Below, in pieces: positions 38,755-47,213 of a DNA stretch of 57,345 nt. Within the stretch, counting starts at the first letter, position 1. The number at the start of each line of letters is the position of its first letter. Where the stretch lies: contig NZ_QQBI01000021.1 in assembly GCF_004302915.1 (NCBI RefSeq), forward strand, positions 1 through 57,345, read 5' to 3'. A program made the position numbers and the translations under genes. Source of the stretch: Komagataeibacter xylinus. GTDB lineage: Bacteria; Pseudomonadota; Alphaproteobacteria; Acetobacterales; Acetobacteraceae. The notes under the pieces are model-generated. The model did no database searches and was not told the DNA's origin. It was given only the letters and a program-made list of their open reading frames with translations.

Positions 38755-39369
38755 ATGCAGAGATTCATCCCCCGTCGCCACGCACTGGCCCTGCTGGCAG
38801 CACTCGCCACCATGCCTGTTGCTTCAGCATGGGCGGTTGATGCTGGCGCGCAGGCCCGTTCCTTCGTCACCATGTTTGGCAGCAAGCTCGTTGGCGTGGT
38901 CAACAGCGACATCTCGCTGGAAAAGAAGAAGCAGGACATCCTGCCCCTACTCGAGCAGTATGTGGATGTTGACGCCATCGGCCGCTACTGCCTTGGCCGC
39001 TACTGGCGCACCGCAACCCCAGACCAGCAGGCCCGCTACATCAAGCTGTTCCATCAGGTGCTGGTCAATGCCATTACCGACAAGATCGGTGACTATCGCG
39101 GCGTGACCTTCGTGGTCGGCTCAAGCGCGCCCTCGGGCGATGACACGGCCGTCTCCACCGTCATCAACCGCCCCGGCCAGCCGGGTGCCGATACGCAGTG
39201 GATCATCAGCACCGCCAGCGGCAGCCCCAAGGTGGTGGACGTGGTGGGCGAAGGGGCAAGTCTGCGCCTGACCCAGCGGCAGGATTACGGCTCCTTCATC
39301 GCACGCAATGGCGGCAATGTGGACGCCCTGCTGCGCGCGCTCGACAAGCAGATCGCCAACCATCACTGA
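38755..39369 (+). CDS. mlaC: MlaC periplasmic phospholipid-binding protein
   Basis: Carries phospholipid between MlaA and the inner-membrane Mla complex. It has 204 residues, with a signal peptide (about 1-27, ending ASAWA). GRYCLGRYWRTATPDQQARYI and GDYRGVTFVVG are family segments. The operon ends with a strong terminator 30 bases after its stop. Confidence 0.92.
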   Translation: MQRFIPRRHALALLAALATMPVASAWAVDAGAQARSFVTMFGSKLVGVVNSDISLEKKKQDILPLLEQYVDVDAIGRYCLGRYWRTATPDQQARYIKLFHQVLVNAITDKIGDYRGVTFVVGSSAPSGDDTAVSTVINRPGQPGADTQWIISTASGSPKVVDVVGEGASLRLTQRQDYGSFIARNGGNVDALLRALDKQIANHH

Positions 39370-39398
39370 AAGCTTTCCCTATCGCGGGCAGCAGACAT

Positions 39399-39426
39399 AA
39401 AAAAGCCGGTTTATACCGGCTTTTTT
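39399..39426 (+). terminator. rho-independent terminator of mlaAC
   Basis: A perfect stem of at least 10 bp (39401-39410 with 39415-39424), 4-base loop, flanked by A-run and T-run. Confidence 0.93.
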
Positions 39427-40020
39427 AATGCTGATGGTCACCTGGCCCTTTGTGACAGCAAAAGTGCACGACGCATTACGGAAAGCTGTTTGCATCCGCT
39501 GCACGGGAGTTCCGCGCTGATGTTCTTTGCGATCACGCAGAAAATATGCTCAAACCGCACTTCTGCGTAAATTCACCCCATGCCCATATCGTCTTGCGTT
39601 TCATGACATTACAACAATCCTCACGGCCTCGTTATAATGAAGGGAGAAATCTGCGTCTTTCCCGTGTCATGCAGCAGAAAGGCGGGATGGGGAAGATTGC
39701 CTGTGTCCATGACGGCACGACCGATGACCCGGCCATGTGTCAGCCAGCCTGCCGGGCCAGACCACGCACCGGGCACCCATGCGGCGGTCATCCTCAATTC
39801 CACCCGCAGGTGCCGCCCGAAGCCAAGACCAGTCTCATCGGTACCTGTCATGATGCGGATACGGTTTATGCCCCGGGGAGTGCATTTCGTGGCTACAGGC
39901 AGCATTGATGAATATCTTGGTTGCGTCTCCGATGAAGTAACGGAGCGCTCATCATACAGGGTTGGGCGCCCCGTAAAATCGTACGATTTCGGCTAATGAC
40001 CGAGAAAAAGAGAACGTAAA
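39427..40020. other. gap between mlaC and the AT-rich pair
   Basis: About 590 bases. A 120-codon open frame (39546-39908) is present but has no ribosome-binding site, no domain and Cys/His/Pro-rich composition typical of chance frames. Base composition falls toward A/T near 39900. It may hold the promoter for the next gene or the edge of a transferred segment. Confidence 0.4.
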
Positions 40021-41103
40021 ATGAAAAATATTCTGAAATCGGATAAGATTCTCTTTTTCTCGTTTATTATATCCGCCCTGTCCCTTGTTATCTTTGATCT
40101 CGAGACCATACCCTTTGGCGGCCTGACATACAGCACCTGCAAATGGGACTGCCTGTGGTACAGAGATATCATCCTGCATGGCTACCAGCCTGATACCTAC
40201 CTGTCGCTTCGCCATATGGGCTTTGCGGCATGGCCGTTTTTCCCGCTTTTTCCGGGGCTTGCCGCCTGTATAAGATACCTGACGGGCCTGAGTGCCGAAG
40301 CCTCGGCGCTGCTGCTGAACCAGGCCCTCTTTTTCTTTCTCGTCGCCATATCGGCCCTGTATTACAGGAAATTCGTCGATAGCCAGAAATATGCCCTGTT
40401 CATATTAGTGCTGTGCCTGTCGCCATTCGCCCTGTGGTACAAGATACAATATACTGAATGTATCTACGGCGCATTGATGGTGTGTATTGCTTATTTTACG
40501 CGCGACAGAAGGTACATACCCCTTTTCATCTGCTCCTTCCTTGAAACCCTGACGCGCCCCACGGGCATCCTTGTGGTGGGAACATGCAGCGCCTACCTCA
40601 TGATCGATGCCCTGAGGACACGCAACCTGAATGCCTTCCTGAATGGCGGTTTTCCCGTCATGGCAGGCAGTCTGGGCCTGTCCGTCTACATGCTCTACCT
40701 CTATTACCTGACCGGTGATGCGCTGGCCTTCTCCCATATGCAGAGCAGCTGGGGGCGCGCGTTCGGTTTTCCCGGCAAGTGGATCATTGAAGCCATTATC
40801 CACGGCCGCCGGATCAACGGGGTCATTGCGGCCTTCATCAGCATGTTTTTCCTGTATTACGGCTTCAGGAAGCGGATGTATCTGGAAACATCGATCCTGA
40901 CCGTTACATTCCTGTTCGCCCTCAGTTCCGGCGTTCTGTCACTGCACAGATTTATCTTTGGCAATCCTTTATTCGTCATGATTTTCTGCCGCATATTTGA
41001 CAATAAAAGCCAGAAGGTTACAAACTATTCCCTTTTGATACTTTTCATTCTTGGCCTCATTGCCGCATATATGTGGTTCAATGACTCACATTACCTTTTC
41101 TGA
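40021..41103 (+). CDS. Gpi18/PIG-V-like membrane mannosyltransferase (GT-C)
   Basis: A 360-residue integral membrane protein with about nine hydrophobic segments. Near the N-terminus WDCLWYRDIILHGY gives the W-D/x-W-Y and G-Y pattern, with AAWPFFPLFPGL in the next loop; both recall Gpi18/PIG-V mannosyltransferases, which use polyprenyl-phosphate sugars. TRPTGILV further on also fits. Activity is inferred. The gene is visibly richer in A/T and in codons such as ATA, AGA and TTA than its neighbours, suggesting transfer. It is followed 18 bases later by a small membrane-anchored protein. Confidence 0.75.
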   Translation: MKNILKSDKILFFSFIISALSLVIFDLETIPFGGLTYSTCKWDCLWYRDIILHGYQPDTYLSLRHMGFAAWPFFPLFPGLAACIRYLTGLSAEASALLLNQALFFFLVAISALYYRKFVDSQKYALFILVLCLSPFALWYKIQYTECIYGALMVCIAYFTRDRRYIPLFICSFLETLTRPTGILVVGTCSAYLMIDALRTRNLNAFLNGGFPVMAGSLGLSVYMLYLYYLTGDALAFSHMQSSWGRAFGFPGKWIIEAIIHGRRINGVIAAFISMFFLYYGFRKRMYLETSILTVTFLFALSSGVLSLHRFIFGNPLFVMIFCRIFDNKSQKVTNYSLLILFILGLIAAYMWFNDSHYLF

Positions 41104-41121
41104 GCAGGAAGGTACTGCAAT

Positions 41122-41397
41122 ATGTCAAATAGATTGATAATTACCTTTTTTATTATTGTATCTGCTTTTAATATATTTGTCCTGTACAAGGCCGCGCATC
41201 CGGATACAAGTAAAAATTACATGGATTATTTCATAAAGAAAAACATATCGACTACAGAATACAATTCTAGGGAGCTATACGATTACGATGCACTAAGGGA
41301 AGCCAATCCCGACATGGAAACCTGGCGGTTCCGGCCCATATGCCAGGACAAAGGGCACGAATGCGTCCTGCCCCACCCTGCCGGCCCGTCAAGATAA
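41122..41397 (+). CDS. small membrane-anchored protein, unknown function
   Basis: A 91-residue protein with one N-terminal hydrophobic segment (about 5-22) and a polar tail containing two Cys. It shares the AT-rich composition of the glycosyltransferase gene before it and probably its transcript. The GC content climbs back near its 3' end. Not recognised. Confidence 0.6.
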   Translation: MSNRLIITFFIIVSAFNIFVLYKAAHPDTSKNYMDYFIKKNISTTEYNSRELYDYDALREANPDMETWRFRPICQDKGHECVLPHPAGPSR

Positions 41398-41424
41398 CCG
41401 CTGACAGGCCGCCAGCCCAAGGGT

Positions 41425-42408
41425 TCATGCACCCTTGAGAATGGCAACATGAGCCACGCCATCATGCGTGATCCAGCCCCGGTACATGCCATCCGTGTTG
41501 AAGGGCATGGCGATATTGCCCCTGTCATCGAGCAGGATCGCACCGCCATCACCGCCAAGTGCTGGAATTTCGTGGTTGATCACCTCATCCGCCGCCTGGG
41601 CCAGTGGCTGGTGCATCATCGTCACCCGCATGCAGATTTCATGGGCGGCGACCGTGCGGATGTAATATTCACCCCACCCCGTACCTGACATGGCGCAGCC
41701 TGCATTGGCGTATGTGCCCGCCCCGATCAGCGGCGAATCGCCCACGCGGCCCCACATCTTGTCTGTCAGTCCCCCTGTCGAGGTCGCGGCCGCCAGGTGC
41801 CCGTTGCGGTCAAGGGCCACGGCGCCCACCGTACCATGATGGGTATCCGCCTCCTGCGCCTGCTTCTGCCGGTCTTTTTCCAACGCCTCCTGCAACTGCG
41901 CCCAGCGCCGGTCGGTGCGGAAATAGGCGGGGTCAACCAGGGCCACGCCCTGCGTTACGGCAAAGGCTTCTGCCCCATCGCCAATCAGGAACACATGGGG
42001 CGAATGCGCCATTACGGCGGCTGCCAGCGTTATGGGGTTGCGCACATGCGTCACCCCCGCAATGGCCCCGGCCCGCAATGTCGCGCCATCCATGATCGCG
42101 GCATCCATCTCGTTGTGGCCATCATGCGTGAACACCGCGCCCTTGCCTGCGTTGAATTCCGGGTCATCCTCCAGCACCTGCACGGCGGCTTCAACGGCCT
42201 CGACCGCGGGCCTGCCGGTGTTCAGCTTTTTGTAGCCAGTGCGCAACGCGCGCCTGAGGGCTGCCTTAACCGCTTTTTCACGCGCGGGCGTCATGTCCTT
42301 GCGGATCACGCCCGCCCCACCGTGAATGACCAGCACCGGCTCGGCCGCATGGGCCGATACCGCCACGGAACACAGCAGGCAGGCCAGCGCCGCAGAAAAT
42401 ATTTTCAC
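41425..42408 (-). CDS. isoaspartyl peptidase / L-asparaginase (Ntn-hydrolase), exported
   Basis: A plant-type asparaginase precursor of 327 residues. A signal peptide (about 1-21, ending SAHA) directs it to the periplasm. Self-cleavage should occur before Thr193 in HHGTVGAVALD, the nucleophile. HGGAGVI near the N-terminus and TSTGGLTDKMWGRVGDSPLIG (of which GGLTDKMWGRVGDSP is the key part) are family signatures. I chose a GTG start at 42408 with GGGGAGA upstream because it begins the signal peptide; an ATG at 42492 would bury it. It hydrolyses isoaspartyl dipeptides or asparagine. Confidence 0.9.
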   Translation of the reverse strand: MKIFSAALACLLCSVAVSAHAAEPVLVIHGGAGVIRKDMTPAREKAVKAALRRALRTGYKKLNTGRPAVEAVEAAVQVLEDDPEFNAGKGAVFTHDGHNEMDAAIMDGATLRAGAIAGVTHVRNPITLAAAVMAHSPHVFLIGDGAEAFAVTQGVALVDPAYFRTDRRWAQLQEALEKDRQKQAQEADTHHGTVGAVALDRNGHLAAATSTGGLTDKMWGRVGDSPLIGAGTYANAGCAMSGTGWGEYYIRTVAAHEICMRVTMMHQPLAQAADEVINHEIPALGGDGGAILLDDRGNIAMPFNTDGMYRGWITHDGVAHVAILKGA

Positions 42409-42586
42409 CTGTCCATCTCCCCGGAGAACCAAGGCAGGGAGTTTACAGAAATAATACGGACAGGAAACGAATTCTTCCACACGCAGCCGCACGTGTGTTG
42501 CAAAAGCATTGACTGAGCGGAACCGTTTTACGGCCTTCGGGCAAACAGCCCTGCCTCAGGCTGCCTGTGCGGGTTTCAAAACAGCT

Positions 42587-43117
42587 TTAATGCAGGCTGG
42601 CCCATGCGGGCGCGCCACGCAGGCTGTGATAGAGCAGGATATCCGGCCCACAGCGCTCCGGCTGCTCCGGGCACACGCTCATGCCCGCCCCGCCAAAAAC
42701 CTGCCGGGCCACGATGTCATGTTCACGCACATAGGCAATGACGCGGCTCACCCCCGCATCATGCGCAAAGGCCAGCGCCGTGGTCGTTGCCTCGCGTGAG
42801 AGCGCCGTATCACGCGCGTCAGCTATCATGGTGAACTGCAATTCATGGCAGTCAGGCGCGGTGGTGGAAGGCTGCACGCCAGCCAGCCCGATGAACCGCC
42901 CCTGCTGGCGCACGGTAAACATGCCCACGCCCTCACGGCCCCAGGTCATGAGGTCGGTCAGCATGTCCTGCTCGCTCAGCGCCCGGTTGCATACGCCGCC
43001 TGCCAGCCGCCCGGTCACGCCCGCGCTGGCCTTGAGCCGCACTACATCTTCAAGGTCGGTCCATGAGACCGGATCAAGCTGCAGATGGCCTGTCTGTATG
43101 TGACATCGACATCCCAT
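42587..43117 (-). CDS. GNAT family N-acetyltransferase
   Basis: A 176-residue protein of RimJ/RimL-like GNAT shape: GMFTVRQQGRFIGLAGVQ, then ELQFTMIADARDTALSREATTTALAFA as the acetyl-CoA region (the R/Q-x-x-G-x-G/A loop is poorly conserved) and VIAYVREHDIVARQVFGGAGM. The ATG at 43117 has GGGGAGG upstream. Substrate unknown. It lies downstream of ettA on the same strand. Confidence 0.75.
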   Translation of the reverse strand: MGCRCHIQTGHLQLDPVSWTDLEDVVRLKASAGVTGRLAGGVCNRALSEQDMLTDLMTWGREGVGMFTVRQQGRFIGLAGVQPSTTAPDCHELQFTMIADARDTALSREATTTALAFAHDAGVSRVIAYVREHDIVARQVFGGAGMSVCPEQPERCGPDILLYHSLRGAPAWASLH

Positions 43118-43192
43118 TACCGCCTCCCCAGGGCCGGTGCGTGAAACCCGGCCTTTATTGAAGGCAGATAATGGGGCCGATGGCAAATGGAA

Positions 43193-44872
43193 TCAGCGCG
43201 CGATGGGGCGGTACTTGATCCGGCTCGGCTCGGTCGCATCCGGGCCAAGGCGGCGGCGCTTGTCTTCCTCATAGGCCTGGAAGTTGCCTTCGAACCACTC
43301 AACGTGGCTGTCACCCTCAAAGGCGAGGATATGGGTGGCCAGGCGGTCAAGGAACCAGCGGTCATGGCTGATGATGACAGCACAGCCCGCGAATTCGGCC
43401 AGGGCCTCCTCCAGCGCGCGCAGCGTATCGACATCAAGGTCGTTGGTCGGCTCATCGAGCAGGATCACGTTGCTTTCCTGCCGCAGCATCTTGGCCAGAT
43501 GCACGCGGTTGCGCTCACCACCCGAGAGCACGCCCACCTTCTTCTGCTGGTCAGCACCCTTGAAGTTGAAGGCGCCGACATAGGCGCGCGACGGCACGGC
43601 GCGCTTGCCAAGGTAGATCACGTCGGTCCCGCCGGAGATTTCCTCCCACACGGTCTTGTCATCATCAAGGCTGAAGCGCGACTGGTCCACATAGCCGAGC
43701 TTGACCGTGTCACCGATGACAAGCTTGCCGCCATCGGGCTGCTCCAGCCCCATGATCATCTTGAACAGGGTGGACTTGCCCGCGCCGTTCGGCCCGATCA
43801 CGCCCACGATGCCGCCCGGCGGCAGCTTGAAGTTCAGGTCATCGATCAGCAGGTGGTTGCCAAAGCCCTTGCGCAGGTCCTCGGCCTCGATCACGGTGCC
43901 GCCAAGGCGGGGGCCGGGCGGAATGACGATGTCGGCCACGCCATTCGCCTTCTCGTTATTCTGGGCCAGCATTTCCTCATAACGCGCGATACGCGACTTG
44001 CTCTTGGCCTGGCGGGCCTTGGGCGAGGAGCCGATCCATTCCTGCTCGGCGGCAAGGGCGCGCTGGCGTGAGCTCTCTTCCTTTTCCTCCTGCGCCAGGC
44101 GCTTGCGCTTCTGGGTCAGCCAGGAGGAGTAGTTGCCCTCGAACGGATAGCCACGGCCACGCTCAAGTTCGAGAATCCAGTTGGTCACGTTATCGAGGAA
44201 GTAACGGTCATGGGTAATGACCATCACGGTGCCTTCGTAGTCACGCAGCGTTTTTTCCAGCCAGGACACGCTCTCCGCATCAAGGTGGTTGGTCGGCTCA
44301 TCGAGCAGCAGCAGGTCGGGCTTTTCAAGCAGCAGGCGGCACAGGGCCACGCGGCGGCGCTCACCACCGGAGAGCTTGTCCACCGGGCTGTCAGCGGGCG
44401 GGCAGCGCAGGGCCTCGAGCGCGATCTCGAGCTTGCGGTCGAGTTCCCAGCCATCGCCCGCGTCGATCACTTCCTGCAGCTCGGCCTGTTCGGCCAGCAG
44501 GGTGTTCATCTCGTCATCGGACATGGGTTCGGCAAACTTCATCGAGATCTCGTTGAAGCGGTCCACGGCCTTTTTCAGCTCGCCAAAGCCCAGCGCCACG
44601 TTCTCGCCCACCGTCAGGCTCTCGTCGAGCTTGGGTTCCTGCTCGAGGTAGCCCACGCGCGCGCCCTCGGCGGCCCATGCCTCGCCGCCAAATTCCTTTT
44701 CCACGCCCGCCATGATCTTGAGCAGCGTCGATTTACCGGCACCGTTGACGCCGAGCACGCCAATCTTGACGCCGGGCAGGAAGGACAGGGTAATGCCCTT
44801 GAAGACCTCACGCCCACCCGGATACGCCTTGGTCAGGTCCTTCATCACATAGACATATTGCGTGGCGGCCAT
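43193..44872 (-). CDS. ettA: ABC-F energy-dependent translational throttle EttA
   Basis: Ribosome-binding ABC-F ATPase that gates the first elongation step by energy state. It has 559 residues, normal for EttA. Two ABC domains are present: Walker [10 protein letters not shown] (41-49) with LSGGERRR and [12 protein letters not shown], then GPNGAGKST with LSGGERNR and [12 protein letters not shown]. The linker has the arm between. The ATG at 44872 is set by AGGAG 9 bases upstream; the longer open frame runs back to the tRNA and is not used. Confidence 0.96.
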   Translation of the reverse strand: MAATQYVYVMKDLTKAYPGGREVFKGITLSFLPGVKIGVLGVNGAGKSTLLKIMAGVEKEFGGEAWAAEGARVGYLEQEPKLDESLTVGENVALGFGELKKAVDRFNEISMKFAEPMSDDEMNTLLAEQAELQEVIDAGDGWELDRKLEIALEALRCPPADSPVDKLSGGERRRVALCRLLLEKPDLLLLDEPTNHLDAESVSWLEKTLRDYEGTVMVITHDRYFLDNVTNWILELERGRGYPFEGNYSSWLTQKRKRLAQEEKEESSRQRALAAEQEWIGSSPKARQAKSKSRIARYEEMLAQNNEKANGVADIVIPPGPRLGGTVIEAEDLRKGFGNHLLIDDLNFKLPPGGIVGVIGPNGAGKSTLFKMIMGLEQPDGGKLVIGDTVKLGYVDQSRFSLDDDKTVWEEISGGTDVIYLGKRAVPSRAYVGAFNFKGADQQKKVGVLSGGERNRVHLAKMLRQESNVILLDEPTNDLDVDTLRALEEALAEFAGCAVIISHDRWFLDRLATHILAFEGDSHVEWFEGNFQAYEEDKRRRLGPDATEPSRIKYRPIAR

Positions 44873-44970
44873 GACGGTCGGCTCCTGATAAACTGATGAG
44901 AAAATGGTCAAGTCGCCGCACGGCGTGGGCTGCATCGGGGCATGCCCGCCGTGCCGCATGCTGAAAAGCC

Positions 44971-45044
44971 TGCGCCCGGCAGGACTTGAACCCGCAACCA
45001 AGCCGTTATGAGCGGCCCGCTCTAACCAATTGAGCTACGGGCGC
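44971..45044 (-). tRNA. tRNA-Ile (anticodon CAT, lysidine type)
   Basis: A 74-base tRNA with acceptor stem GCGCCCG/CGGGCGC and discriminator A. The anticodon loop CTCATAA has CAT at 45010-45008. The segment after the anticodon stem, GCTTGGTTGC, matches the pattern of tRNA-Ile2 (read as AUA after lysidine modification) rather than elongator or initiator Met. CCA is not encoded. Confidence 0.9.
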
Positions 45045-45307
45045 GCAGGCAGCCCCTGATCTCGCGCATGTCGCGGGATTTGGCAAGGTCAACGTGCCTT
45101 TTTGTGCGTAATTTTTTCCGTTACAGAGGCGATATCGCCATAAAAAAAACAGGTTCATGATCTGGCTCATGGTGAGCCACCCAGCCACGGAACATGACTT
45201 GCACAGAAAACGCGGGCAGATATACCGTCATCCCCCGTTAATTCATGCCGCCCCGCTCTGGGGTGGCCCTTAACGCACATTACAGGCAGCAGGAGGCCTG
45301 AACAGCA

Positions 45308-45835
45308 ATGGACGTATCGAAGATTTCCCCCGGCAAGGACGTACCCAACGACATCAACGTCGTGATCGAAATTCCGCAGGGTTCAGGCGTCAAGTACGAG
45401 ATCGACAAGGATAGCGGCGCGCTGGTGGTGGACCGCATCCTGTTCACGCCCATGGTCTATCCGGCCGCCTATGGCTTCATTCCCAACACGCTGGCCGCCG
45501 ATGGCGACCCGACCGATGCGCTGGTGCTGATGCCCGCCGCCGTGGTGCCCGGCGTTGTGGTGCGCGCGCGCCCCATCGGCGTACTGCGCATGGAAGACGA
45601 GAGCGGCCAGGACGAAAAGATCATCTGCGTGCCGCACGACAAGGTGCACCCGTACTATTCCAACGTGGAAAAGCTCGAGGACCTGCCCGAGATCGTGCTC
45701 AAGGAGATCGAGCACTTCTTCACCCGCTACAAGGACCTGGAAAAGGGCAAGTGGGTCAAGGTTGCAGGCTGGGCCGACAAGAAGGTCGCGGGCGAAGTGA
45801 TCCTTGAATCCGTCAAGGCCGTCGCTGGCAAGTAA
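45308..45835 (+). CDS. ppa: inorganic pyrophosphatase
   Basis: Soluble family I pyrophosphatase of 175 residues. DGDPTDALVL holds the metal-binding Asp triad, and YPAAYGFIPNTL and KVAGWADKK are conserved. It pulls biosynthetic reactions forward by removing pyrophosphate. AGGAGG lies upstream of the ATG. Repeat copy F starts 10 bases after its stop. Confidence 0.96.
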   Translation: MDVSKISPGKDVPNDINVVIEIPQGSGVKYEIDKDSGALVVDRILFTPMVYPAAYGFIPNTLAADGDPTDALVLMPAAVVPGVVVRARPIGVLRMEDESGQDEKIICVPHDKVHPYYSNVEKLEDLPEIVLKEIEHFFTRYKDLEKGKWVKVAGWADKKVAGEVILESVKAVAGK

Positions 45836-45844
45836 GACCTGCCG

Positions 45845-45930
45845 ATAAAAGTTTTTGGTAAAGCTTTTTTCAAAAAGCTTTGAAAAAACGCCGCCTTTTT
45901 AAAAAAAGGCGGCACCCAAAAACTTTTATC
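45845..45930 (+). repeat. dispersed palindromic repeat, copy F (well conserved)
   Basis: The copy starts ATAAAAGTTTTTGGTAAAGC and ends ACCCAAAAACTTTTAT, giving a near-perfect terminal inverted repeat. The AAAGCTTTTT/AAAAAGCTTT and GCCGCCTTTTT/AAAAAGGCGGC hairpins are both intact. It sits between the convergent ends of ppa and the glycosyltransferase gene. Confidence 0.9.
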
Positions 45931-45937
45931 TTCCTTG

Positions 45938-47185
45938 TCAGGCCGCGTTGACGAGCCTGCTGCCACCTCGGGTCAGTTCCCCGATCAGTTGATGGTAGCG
46001 CGCCATATAGTCCTCCATGGCCAGGGTTTTTACGGCATGGGCACGGACATTGGCCCGCAGTTGCGCGGCCATCTCTCCATCCTCGAGCAGTTCCACCACG
46101 CCCTGCGCAATGCGCCGTGGCGCGAGGAAGGGCACAAGCCGCGCGGTGCGGCCATCGTGCAGGAATTCCTGCACCGGCGCGGTCTGGCTACCCACAATCG
46201 CGCAGCCACAGGCCATGGCCTCACGCAGGGACCATGACGCAACAAACGGGTATGTCAGGTAGACATGCGCGTCCGATCGCTGCAGCAGGCGGCGGAAATC
46301 GTCATAATCCACCCTTCCCGCAAAATGCACGCGCCGCATGTCCAGCACGCTGCCGAGTTCGGCCAGCATGTGCTGCCGCCATGTCTGCCCACCCGGCGCG
46401 GGGCCGCCATAGCTGACCCCATCACCACCCACCAGCACCACCTGCGCATCAGGCCGCGCCCGCAAAATATGCGGCAGCGCGCGCATGAACACATGAAAGC
46501 CCCGATACGGCTCAAGGTCACGCGCAACATAGGTGACCAGTTTCTCGCCAGGCCGCACCACAACATTGCCCAGCGTGAAGGGGCGCAGGCGGGCCTGCGG
46601 GTCCGGGGCGCAGGTGCGCAGGTCCACCCCTTCAGGCAGCAGGGTCAGGCGCGGGCGCGCCCAGTCGGGATAGGTCGCGTGCTGGAAGCGCGTGGGCGTG
46701 TGCCCCCACCCCGGCAGGGCAAGGGCGAGCAGGTTGAGCGTATTGCGCGCGCGGATGAGCGGCGCCACATCGGGTGCAGGCGCGAATTCGGGGTCGAAGC
46801 CCACATCCAGACCGGTGGGATGATAGAAGAATTCATAATAGCCCAGCAGCGGCACGCCGGGATACACATCGGGCAGGTCCAGCATCTCGCCCCAGCCATG
46901 GTGGCCGATGATGATATCGGGCACATAGCCCAGCCCCCGCAGGGTGCGGGCCGCCTTTGCTACGGCCGCCGCGCGCTGCATGGCACGGGCGAGTTCCGCC
47001 ACCGGCCCCGGTGCGGCCAGTTCCGGCGCGGGCGGCAGGCGGTAGGACACCCGGCGCACGCCCGCCATATGGGACGTTCCTGATTCGCTGATGAAAATGA
47101 TCTCGTTACCGCCCTGCCCGCGCAGGTCGCGCAGCAGGTGCAGGAACTGGGCCGGGAAATTCTGGTGCACGAACAGGTATTTCAT
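45938..47185 (-). CDS. GT4-type glycosyltransferase
   Basis: A 415-residue GT-B glycosyltransferase. MKYLFVHQNFPAQFLHLLRD is the start of an N-terminal donor/acceptor lobe. VTYVARDLEPYRGFHVFMRAL and VVLVGGDGVSYGG lie in the C-terminal nucleotide-sugar lobe, with SLREAMACGCAIVGS as the GT4 E-x7-E-type region. It is the last gene of the secretion/glycosylation operon, 28 bases after the ChW-like gene. It may add a sugar to the protein exported by the operon; this is inference. Confidence 0.88.
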   Translation of the reverse strand: MKYLFVHQNFPAQFLHLLRDLRGQGGNEIIFISESGTSHMAGVRRVSYRLPPAPELAAPGPVAELARAMQRAAAVAKAARTLRGLGYVPDIIIGHHGWGEMLDLPDVYPGVPLLGYYEFFYHPTGLDVGFDPEFAPAPDVAPLIRARNTLNLLALALPGWGHTPTRFQHATYPDWARPRLTLLPEGVDLRTCAPDPQARLRPFTLGNVVVRPGEKLVTYVARDLEPYRGFHVFMRALPHILRARPDAQVVLVGGDGVSYGGPAPGGQTWRQHMLAELGSVLDMRRVHFAGRVDYDDFRRLLQRSDAHVYLTYPFVASWSLREAMACGCAIVGSQTAPVQEFLHDGRTARLVPFLAPRRIAQGVVELLEDGEMAAQLRANVRAHAVKTLAMEDYMARYHQLIGELTRGGSRLVNAA

Positions 47186-47213
47186 GCACGCCCTCCGCGC
47201 CCGCCACTTTCAG

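Noticed and set aside
39546-39908. 120-codon open frame between mlaC and the AT-rich pair
   Set aside because: No ribosome-binding site or domain; Cys/His/Pro-rich chance frame.
44873-45001. N-terminal extension of EttA
   Set aside because: Would run into the tRNA gene; family length and AGGAG before 44872 fix the shorter start.
44971-45044. reading the CAT tRNA as elongator tRNA-Met
   Set aside because: The anticodon-stem flank and variable region GCTTGGTTGC fit tRNA-Ile2, not the Met pattern; a tRNA-specific model would settle it.
12576-45930. CRISPR array as explanation of the repeated sequences
   Set aside because: Copies are kilobases apart, in both orientations, without regular spacers or cas genes.
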